From: Leucosporidium creatinivorum
Taxonomy: Eukaryota; Basidiomycota; Microbotryomycetes; Leucosporidiales; Leucosporidiaceae
Direction of reading: 5' to 3'
Assembly (NCBI GenBank): GCA_001600635.1
Contig: BCKL01000017.1
Span: 62,001-126,000 of the forward strand
DNA: 64,000 bases
The position numbers and the translations under genes were made by a program. A model generated the notes under the pieces. It made no database searches. It was not told where the DNA came from and saw nothing but the letters and a program-made list of their open reading frames with translations. Shown here in pieces: positions 56,337 to 64,000 of this stretch (positions are counted from its first letter, which is position 1; each line of letters opens with the position of its first letter).

Positions 56337-58020
56337 ATGGAGCTCGTCGGTATCTGCCTCGACCCCTTCCGGTTCTGTATGGAAGCGCAGGGTCCATCTG
56401 AAGAGCAGCAGCACTCGCCTACAGAGCGCACTCCATTGCTGTCTCCAGCGGTCGAGGGCGAGATGACGAGGGAGAGGGAGGTCAAAGCGTTGGCGGTGCT
56501 GTTACTGGATGCTGATGGAGATATGGTGAGTAGCAGCAGGGGTCAGAAGGAGCTCAGCTGACCGTTCTGCTCCACTACAGTTCAACCTCGATTCGGTGGC
56601 GAGCGGCTTCGAAGGAGGGCTCGAAACGGCTAGGTCGCTTCACAACAAGATGCTCGAGTACCTCTGCACCAACGAGGAGCTCGCTTTAACTCATGATCTA
56701 CTCTGCTACATGATTCTGTGAGCTTCACTTGTCTCTCCCGAAGTCTCGGTCGGACGGGGCTGACCTTCGCCCTCGCCTGTGGCTCAGCAACCCCACGGGA
56801 AGGCTAGCTACAATGCTCAAAGCGTGCGATATGCAAAAGAGCCTCAAAAGGTTCATCGAAGGCTTCAACTCGTCGCCTCACCTCGTCTTCATCATCGAGT
56901 CGGCCAACGCCGAGGGAAAGCTGCTCGGTGAGCTTCGCGCGATTGCCGTCTCGCGTACTGGCTAATACCCTCTTCCATACACAAAGGCCTTCTCAACCAC
57001 TACTCCGACGTCCCCTCCTGCGACTCGATCCTCTTCGGCGGCCTTCATCTCGCTTCTCGCGCCGCCGCTCTCCGCGCTCTCGACGCCTCGGCGCAGAAGA
57101 AGATCACGCTCGTTCACACGGTCACCCACGCCTCCATCTACGACTTACTCGACTTTCCGATGACTCGCGCTTTCGAAGGCTTGTTTGGCGAGTTGAAGCT
57201 GGAGGCTGTGAGGGTCGAGAGCTCGGGAAGGCAGAACGGCGCTGAGAACGGCAAGGAGGAGACGAGGTCCGAGGCGCCTTCGACGCCCGAGTGGAGGGAG
57301 AGCAAGCCATCTAGAAGGGAGAAGAAGAGGGCCAAGGCGTGGGAGGGACTGCTTATACCGTCGTCGGTGAGGTTGGTCGAGGAGTCCGAAGCCAACCCGG
57401 CGGCGGAAGGTAGCAGGGAGGTGAGTCTTTCTCTCGCTCGAGATGGGAAGAAAACACAAGCTGACTACTGTGCTTCAGATCAACGGATGCACCCCCAAGA
57501 GCATCTCGCCAAGCCGCAAGAAGAGTAAGGAGCCGGAGAGCGCTGCGCCGAACTTTCGTCCCGCCTCGCCTGCTCAACCTGAGATGCGCCGCTCAACCTC
57601 CTCATCAGTAAAAACGCTTACTGATCCCTCCTACTCCTCACAGCCCACCCGCGTCCCCTCCATCCAGTTCTCGCACCCTCACCCCTGCAACGAGTACTTC
57701 CTCTCGCCGAACGGCTGCAGGAAGTACGACTGCGAGTACTCCCACGAGTACAACTTCTCGGATCAAGAGTGGCGCGACTACCCTGCCGTTATCAAGACCA
57801 AGGTCTGCAGGAATGTCAAATCTGGAGGCGGCGCCGAGAGTTGCAAGTTCGGCCCGAGGTGCTACTACGGTCATTTCTGCCCCTACACTGTGAGTCTAGC
57901 GCTCTACAGAAGGTGTAACTTGCTGACTTTCCTGCTCCCTTACAGTGGGATGAGTGCCCTTACGGCGAGCGATGCTTCTTCGCTCAAGCCGGATTGCCTC
58001 CTGCGGATGGGAGGATCTAG
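56337..58020 (+). CDS. CCCH zinc-finger protein with N-terminal conserved domain
   Basis: Six exons: 56337-56525, 56581-56717, 56788-56927, 56987-57420, 57479-57889, 57946-58020 (461 residues). The first 200 residues form a folded-looking domain (VKALAVLLLDADGDMFNLDS; LKRFIEGFNSSPHLVFIIES; KKITLVHTVTHASIYDLLDF) of the type found with CCCH fingers in basidiomycetes. A charged linker follows. The C-terminal third has CCCH-like fingers: CNEYFLSPNGCRKYDCEYSH, CRNVKSGGGAESCKFGPRCY ending in YGH, then CPYTWDECPYGERC. RNA binding is likely from the fingers; the target is unknown. In spacing it resembles fungal proteins annotated only as C3H1-type. Confidence 0.75.
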
Positions 58021-58173
58021 GAAGGGCGAATGAGGTGCATAGTGCTTAGGTAGTGTCTGCTTGAGATAGTCGATGTAAGATAGTAGCCCTTGAGCCTCTC
58101 GACCTCAGCGAGTTTCTAGGGAAGCAGCCAACTCGGCCCAAATCGACCTTCGAACGCTCTCGCTCCCGCCAGC

Positions 58174-59267
58174 ATGTCGCTTTCGCAGGCGGCGATTCAC
58201 CACCCTCTCACGAAGCCGCCTACAGCACCTTGGGCGCAAGGAGTCGAAAAGTATCGCCTACAGCCCCACTTCTCTCTACGACACGCCCACCTCTTGCGCC
58301 TGCACGACATCCTCCACCACCTCCTCTCGCTCCCGCCTTCCTACGCCAACTCGGTGCAATCGCTGCGCGCCTGGCGAGCACTAGCCAAATGTAAGGAGAT
58401 CGATCTGCGTGCACTATTTCAGACGGGCGCCAAGATCCTCGAGCGAACGAGGGAGCTGGACGACGACGACGAGGAGCAGGACGGCGCGGAAGAGGAGCAG
58501 TGGAGACAAGGTCGGCGGGCAGAGTGGCTCAAATGGAATCAAGAAGGGAAATGGGATAAAGTGGAAAAGATGATCGAGTACATCTTGGCCCTCGCCGCTG
58601 CTGGACGAGCTCGACACGCTCTCGACGAACTCGACAGGTGAGCTTCAAAACGCGCCGACCTGGCTTGCTTTCCTACCTCTCACTGACCCTTCTCCGCTTC
58701 TGCTTGCTTTCGACCTACAGCTTCCTTCCGGCTCATCCTTACCATGATTCCATCACCCTCAACACTCTCGCCGGCCTGCTCGCCCTCTTGATCGCTCAGC
58801 CTGCCAGCAACAAATCTTCCTCGTCGTCGTCGTCCAGCTCCGACAACGGCGACTCGGACTCCTCTACCAAGCCTACCACTCGCAAGCGGAAAGCTGCCGA
58901 CCCGCCATCTGCTGAGCTGCAAGCCGAGGACGAGCCGAATCGAGGTGCGTTTTGCTTTGGAAGCTTTTCTGCTGGACATTTCGGCTGACATTGTTGCCTT
59001 CGCAGACTTCACCTTCTGGCTTCGTGACCTATCGTCTTACTCGTCGGCGCAACTCGACAAGGCGCGCGAGCACTTTCGTCGAGGAGCGCGATTGGAGCGC
59101 AAGAACGACCTCTCGTCCGGCGAGGCGAGCAGGTGGTTGGCTATCGTGAGTTGCGCTGTGCTTTGCTTGATGAACGACATAGCTGACTCGACCACATCGT
59201 ACAGCTCGACACTGGCGCTGCCAAACGCGCTCGCTCCGATTCCCTCTCGCCCGAGCCTGAGGACTGA
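58174..59267 (+). CDS. Rrn11-like RNA polymerase I initiation factor (candidate)
   Basis: Four exons: 58174-58637, 58721-58944, 59006-59145, 59205-59267 (296 residues). The core HLLRLHDILHHLLSLPPSYA, then RAWRALAKCKEIDLRALFQ and TGAKILERTREL, looks like the helical repeat of Rrn11/TAF1A proteins, in which a run of alpha-helices ends in an (I)DLR.L...G..IL pattern. A long acidic/Gln segment and a Ser-rich linker with a nuclear-type basic patch (TRKRKAADPP) follow. A final helical part (REHFRRGARLERKNDL) and a second basic patch (AAKRARSDS) end the protein. Rrn11 is a subunit of the core factor recruiting RNA polymerase I to rDNA. The assignment rests on pattern memory, so moderate confidence. 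Confidence 0.6.
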
Positions 59268-59922
59268 ACTCGGCTTTCTGTATCCGTTCCCGACCTGTTG
59301 TCGTACTACTTAACATCGGCTTGCTATCCGCCTAGCTTCTGATGTAACTCGTGAGTACTGGCTCCCTCTCCCTCAGTCGTTCCCCTCTCCCCTACCCATC
59401 CCTACCTCCGGGCCTCATCGAAGCCCTTCCCTACGATACTCTCCTTTACATCCGCTTTCGCACGTCGATTGTTGGACTAGGATGACTGCTGTCTATTCAG
59501 GTGAAGGGTCAAAATGGGGCCAAAAGCAACTCATAGAGAACGCTCGCGCTAAGTCGAAGCCCCCGCGCGATGCGGTCGGGGTCCCTTCATACCCGCGCAC
59601 GCAACACCCCAATCACAACACCCCTCCTTCTTTGACGCACGAACGAAAAGAGACGGAAAGCTGACACCTCGGCCTCCAACTCGCAGTGCTCTACGTTTCT
59701 CCCCCTGCGCCGAGTCGTCTATTCGAGAGACGGCGAGCTACAGGATGGCTACTCGGCGACTACTGGTCGGCAGCAAGAGCTACGGTCGCTCGGCTGCTTT
59801 TGGCGCTCAACTCGGACGACCCCCCTTCCTTCCTCCTCATCCCCTCCCCGTCCCTCGGTCAGTCGTTGTCATCAACACAGAGCCAGGGGATACCACCACG
59901 CCTCCTCTTATCTCCTCCTCGC
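59268..59922. other. Intergenic with an unassigned small open frame
   Basis: About 655 bp. A plus-strand frame from 59482 encodes MTAVYSGEGSKWGQKQLIEN and onward for 60 residues, and intron-like signals (CTGACACC branch, CTCGCAG end at 59686) could splice it to downstream sequence. Neither continuation frame matches a family I know. A real short gene is possible but unsupported. Confidence 0.3.
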
Positions 59923-60143
59923 TAGAATGCCCCTACGCGCAGGGCGGCCATTAAGGAGGCGAATAGCGGGCTTCACGCCCTCCTTTCGCTATCACTCGTA
60001 GGGCTCCGGAGACGGGTACAAAGCCCGATGATCATTCGTTAGATAGTAGGAGTTGCGACATTACACCACACTACTAGCTTCTCTGCAACACGTACCTTTC
60101 CCTCGTGAATTTTGTCGAGCACGAGAGCTGACGAACGAAACGT
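59923..60143 (-). repeat. Inverted dispersed repeat, copy B
   Basis: The reverse-complement partner of 42945-43157. The best conserved stretch is 59925-60052, about 90% alike by eye, and contains GCCCCTACGCGCAGGGC and ATCACTCGTAGGGCTCCGGAG. Similarity continues to about 60143 through CTCTGCAACACGT and TTTTGTCGAGCACGAGAGC with more differences. The minus-strand frame reads SALVLDKIHEGKVRVAEKLV, related to the peptide in copy A. Confidence 0.7.
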
Positions 60144-60459
60144 TAACGAAGAGCGAACTGACTCGGCGGTACGAGCTCCGCGCAAAGAGCATGGTGGGCT
60201 AAGGATGATGAGGGGCCGCGCCAAGCGGGGGCTAGAGAGTAGACAGCGGCTTGGATGTCGAAGAGGAGTCTTGAGGGTCGAAAGGCGTTCTCCTCGAACG
60301 AGTAAGAAACGGCGGCCTTCGGCTCGGCGCAGACGAGCAGGACAAGCTCGCTGGCCGCTGGAAGCGGCTACAGGCTTGCCAGCAACTGCAAATGCTCGAA
60401 CTACAATAGCAGGCACCAGACCGAGCCTGCAACACTACATCGCTCTTCGAAATTCTCCT
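60144..60459. other. Intergenic: 3' flank of arrestin-like gene 2
   Basis: About 315 bp with no supported exon. Confidence 0.45.
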
Positions 60460-61911
60460 TCAAAGCCAGCCGAACCCCCAATGCTCCATCGCCCGACTCT
60501 TTTCAGCGAGCGAAGAAGCGCCACTGCTCTTGCTCGATTGCGGTGTGAGCTGCAGTGCATCATCTCGCTGCTCGGCGACGAGGTCTCGAAGTGAGACGGA
60601 GCACAGGCAGCTCTCTTTCGCGGGGGGAGGAGCCGGAGTGGGAGGACGTCGGGCGACGTAAGGAGGAGGGAGGAAGGAGTCTCGTGGGCAGCGGCACTGC
60701 AGAGAGGAAGCGAGTGTTAATGAGACTCTCTGAGACGTACACTTGCCGACGCACCGAGGCAATCGTGATCTTCTTTCCCATCCTCAGAATGAGATCCGTC
60801 TTTTCTCCCTCCAGACAGTACTTGATCTCAACGCCGAGCTGGTGACGCACTCTCAGTCCCGTCTCCGAGCCCTCGAGCGTGCTGCAGCTCAATTTGCCGT
60901 CATGTGGCAGGCGAGCGAGGTGCTGAATATGCCAGTGGTCTCCCTTCTTCAGCTTGGCGAGCCCTTGAGGCTGTTGGAGATGGAAGAGAGGGTGCTTTGT
61001 CGGCTCTGGTGACATGTTGACGGGTGCCGAGTTGGTTGAGTAGGTCAACCAGAACGTCTCGGTGAGGAAACCAGCGACCGAAACGACGGTGACTGCGCCG
61101 AGGACCGAGGGGAGCGACACAGAGAATAGGACGAGGGAGGATACTTGGAGGAAGGATGAGGAGAAGTTGAAGTCGACGATCTGTGGAAGGCCAACCGGTC
61201 AACGAGGGTGCAGCGAGCCCGACGAAAGGCAAAGACGAACGCCGAGGGGATCGGTCTCGGTGCTGACGACCTCGTTCGTTTCCTCCGAAGACTCGCCCTC
61301 CCTGATACTAGTCGCTACGAAGTGTACAGGAATATTGAAGCTTTTGAGCGACTGCTTGAAGCCGCAGTTCGACTCGCTCAGACTGTCGAGCTGAGCGACC
61401 ACTGCCGAACGCCGAGGGTCAGTTCAACACTTCACAGCGCTAACAGCTGCTGCTCACCCCAGTGTTTAGTCGACCCATACTCCGATAGATGATGTGGCTC
61501 AGAAGACGCGGGGAGTCGGAACGAGAACTGCCAGTGATGAGCGCCCTTCTCGAAAGTGAGCCGAGGGTCGAGTTCGATTTCGATCTCCTCCTTCCGCACT
61601 TCCTCTCGAGTCGCCCCGTGTCGTCCTTTGCCTAGTCGACCGCCAGGCTTGTAGATAGTCTCGCCGACCAACTTGACGCGTAGCTTGCTGAACCCTGCGC
61701 GTGGGCGAGGGAGCGAAACGGAGAGGCAACCGCGGACGAATGAGTCGGGCGCGGGAAGCGATGAGGTTGTGGGAGGGAAGAGGTAAACCGTGCTCTGCGG
61801 TTGCGTTTAGCTTCAGCTTCCAGGTGTTGATGCGCGTTCCCGTCTAGTTTGCCGCTGCAGAATGAAGCTCACCTGTTCGAGCCGAACCCCCAACTTCGGC
61901 GAAGCGAACGT
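60460..61911 (-). CDS. Arrestin-like protein, copy 2 (start codon lost)
   Basis: Five exons match copy 1: 61873-61911, 61458-61794, 61241-61401, 60755-61180, 60460-60696 (about 399 residues). Parallel segments include DSFVRGCLSVSLPRPRAGFS, LRVKLVGETIYKPGG, FEKGAHHWQFSFRLPASSE, HQLGVEIKYCLEGEKTDLIL and a Cys/Pro-rich tail with CRCPRDSFLPPPYVARRPP (PPxY-like site kept). Exon 2 has the same 337-nt length as copy 1. Where copy 1 starts ATG TTC, copy 2 has ACG TTC (61909-61911), with an in-frame TGA nine codons upstream and no ATG between. The exon 3/4 junction differs: a GTTCGT donor inside the conserved LGVRL segment is the only one that keeps phase, which drops about 10 residues. It is either a young pseudogene or starts at ACG. 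Confidence 0.65.
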
Positions 61912-62584
61912 GGAGTGCTGAGGGTGCTGGAGGAGTCTTCAGGGAGCTACACGAGACGATGGGCAGTTTCGTACTCGTACGCGAGTGTGTGGAAGAGGAG
62001 AAGGCGTCTTTCAGCCTCAGTGAAGGAGCTTCGCGCTCCCCCGAGCAACGCCGAGCGTTTCTGCGACGGATGGAGGACTGCCGGAGCAACATCCGCTCGG
62101 CACGTGCTAATCAATACCGTCATGGAAGCACCGGGAGCGACAAGCCGAGCACGAGAAGCCAGGGTTGTTGGCTTGAAAGAAAAGGATCGCCGACCGAGCT
62201 TCCGTTTCGGGGCGGTGAGGTTGGAACCTTCCGCGCTGGTCGCAGAGCAAACGATCTCCTTTGGCTTCAGCTGGGTTAGCTCTCTGCTAAAGTGGCGCTA
62301 GCTGATGTAAGGTGTTAGCTTGGCCGTATCCTCGCTTCGGCGGCGGGGGTGCGCGCTTGCTTCGGCGTTGCAGCTATTCCTCCTGTTCACCGAGATACAC
62401 GGGCGTTCAGACAGTAGAGGCCGCTGAATTGTGCTCCTCAGGGACTGTGACGAGCAGCTCTCACTCTGCGACCCCACCGCATTCGCGACCGCTCGTGACT
62501 TCCTGGCTCGCCGAACTTCGACGGGAAGAGCAAGAACGGTGGGAACGGATGCTCTATAAACAGCTTCCACCTTCTCACTTCCGT
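61912..62584. other. Intergenic: arrestin 2 promoter, epoxide hydrolase 3' flank
   Basis: About 670 bp. Long frames exist on the plus strand but are compositionally odd, without splice logic or family similarity. Nothing else recognised. Confidence 0.45.
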
Positions 62585-64000
62585 CTACTCCTTCCATTCC
62601 TGAGTGAGAAACTCCTCGATGTCTGCCAGCAGCACCGAAGGCTTCTCGAGCGCGGCGAAGTGTCCTCCCTGCGAGCGAAGGGCTCTTCAGCTCTTCGAGC
62701 CATCGCGACGGAAAGCAAAGTAGGGCGACTCACTTCCATGTGCGACCTGAAGATACGAAGGTCGCCGCTGGTCGCTACCCACGCTTGCGGGACGGGCGCC
62801 AGATCTTTGGCGAACCACGAGTAGCCGAAGGGCGTGTTTGTGAGCTGGTACCGAGGATCCTCGGCGGTGTCGATCTTTCCTTCAGCAGCCACCTATTGGG
62901 GAGGAGGCGACGTCAGCCTGAGTTGGCGAACAAGATGCCCCTCGAGAAGAAGAGACGGGAGAACTCGCCTGTCGGTATGGATAGATGGAGGTCGAAATGG
63001 AGTCGGTAAACCACCATAGCGAGATAAGAGTCAAAGAGGTGTCGATCGGTAGGTCCTCGTCCGACCAAGCGAGTAGCTTCTCGCCGACCCTGATAACGAG
63101 AAATCAGCTCAACGTCGCCGAGTCTGGCTCGACGAGACTCACCACGCAAGAAGGCTCAGAGGGTTGCTGCTGAGCGCAAAGCCAAGCGTTGAAGGTCTTG
63201 TGGCTTGCATGTGAGCGTAGGCGGCTCCCACGCGCAGAAACTCGTCGGCGCGCTCGCGGCCAATCCTTTCGGCTTCGGTAAGAGCTGACCGGTCGACGTT
63301 CTTCGGCTCCTGCATGAAGCTATCGTTGAGGTGTACCACTATCGACGGAAGAGAGTCAGCAACGGGGCGAGTTCATCCTCGGCTTTCCAACTCACCTCGA
63401 CAAGCTTCCTGAGTAGCGCCGAGAATCCTCGTAACTTTGGCTCCGATGTCTCCTCCTTGGGCAGCGTAACTCGAGAAGCCGAGGCCGAGCATGAAGCGAT
63501 GGAACAGCTCGGCCATGTCCTCGCAGCCGAAGTCTCGGTCCAGGGGCGGCGGCGAGGAGAAGAAGTAGCCGGGGAGCGAAGGGACGATGAGGTGGTAGGG
63601 CAGAGTACGAGGCGTGTACTTCTCCTTCAAGAGATTCAGCATCGGGAGGAATTCAAGGAAGCTTCCTGCGAGTCGAAGAGCCCGTCAGCATCCCCACTGA
63701 GTCTCGCAGCGAAGGACCGAGCTCACCTGGCCAGCCGTGCAAGAGTAGGAGAGGGATGGCATCCTTCTTCTCGCTCCAAAGCGCGGCAAAATGGATCGTG
63801 TAGCCGTCTACTTTCGCTTCGTACTGAGGGAAGCTGTTGATGTAGCACTCTTGCTTGCGCCTGACGAAGTGGGGGAGCTGAGGTAAGCTCGACAAGGCCT
63901 GACGACGAGAGAGCGGGCTACTCACCAGTCAAAGGCGTTTGCCCAGTAATCCCTGGTGCTGCTCATCCACTCTCTAGTGACTCCGAACTGTCCCTCTTGC
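62585..64000 (-). CDS. Epoxide hydrolase (EPHX1-like), 5' end outside window
   Basis: Seven exons: from beyond 64000 to 63926, then 63727-63860, 63396-63665, 63143-63338, 62969-63089, 62734-62892, 62585-62668. The N-terminal part carries the EHN-type GVTREWMSSTRDYWANAFDW. The alpha/beta-hydrolase core has the oxyanion motif LLLLHGWPG, the nucleophile Asp in AAQGGDIGAKV, the lid region (VHLNDSFMQEP), a late acidic residue region (PQAWVATSGDLRIF) and the catalytic His in GGHFAALEKPS. The enzyme opens epoxides with water to vicinal diols, for example in detoxification. The intron 62893-62968 has a GC donor (CAG followed by GCGAGT) and ends CCAATAG; the reading frame only works with this GC-AG splice. 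Confidence 0.85.

Noticed and set aside
59540-59600. A possible tRNA-like GC-rich stem near 59550-59600
   Set aside because: No B-box (GGTTCRANNCC) or consistent cloverleaf could be found.
61849-62301. A 150-codon plus-strand frame upstream of arrestin-like gene 2
   Set aside because: No splice signals, no homologous frame upstream of arrestin-like gene 1, and no domain.

Overview
The window is nuclear DNA of a GC-rich, intron-dense fungus. The gene content points to a basidiomycete, most likely a red-yeast-type Microbotryomycete (Rhodotorula/Sporobolomyces/Leucosporidium kind). This placement is inferred from genes and gene structure, not from a marker. Almost every gene has several introns of about 50-100 nt with GTGAGT/GTACGT/GTTCGT donors and a (G)CTGAC or CTAAC branch site 15-35 nt before the acceptor. 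I rebuilt exons by hand; for nearly every gene the exon lengths add up to whole codons. No tRNA, rRNA, CRISPR array or complete transposon was recognised.

Layout. 0.3-12 kb: twin-CX9C Emi1-like protein, three F-box genes (two form a tandem duplicate, one of them decayed), a BRCT protein and a SUR7/PalI membrane protein. 12-28.5 kb: BAHD-like acyltransferase, Vps27, divergent Rad7, an erythronate-dehydrogenase-like epimerase, a DUF2456 membrane protein, a GPI-anchored macrofage-activating-glycoprotein homologue, an OCRE/FHA (AGGF1-like) protein and an HpcH/HpaI aldolase. 28.8-36 kb: two tandem hybrid histidine kinases on the minus strand with matching exon boundaries. The upstream copy has a TAG stop exactly one codon before the catalytic histidine. 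36.6-42.6 kb: a four-helix membrane protein of unknown function and a Zn2Cys6 transcription factor with an apparent one-base frameshift. 43.6-59.3 kb: 2-hydroxyacid dehydrogenase, Utp12, leucine carboxyl methyltransferase, arrestin-like protein, Cmc2, ASNSD1-like asparagine synthetase, a CCCH zinc-finger protein and an Rrn11-like factor. 60.4-64 kb: a second, inverted arrestin-like gene that has lost its ATG, then the 3' portion of an epoxide hydrolase running off the right edge.

The strongest theme is duplication with decay: tandem F-box genes with their promoters, tandem sensor kinases, inverted arrestin genes, and an inverted pair of about 210-bp non-genic repeats 17 kb apart. One copy of each gene pair carries a disabling change at a key position (start codon, H-box, F-box exon). 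Other genes are ordinary housekeeping: ribosome biogenesis (Utp12, Rrn11-like), DNA repair (Rad7, BRCT protein), endosomal sorting (Vps27), mitochondrial twin-CX9C proteins (Emi1-like, Cmc2) and PP2A methylation. I found no complete new defence or biosynthetic system. The best candidates for second looks are the duplicated kinase locus and the inverted repeat pair.
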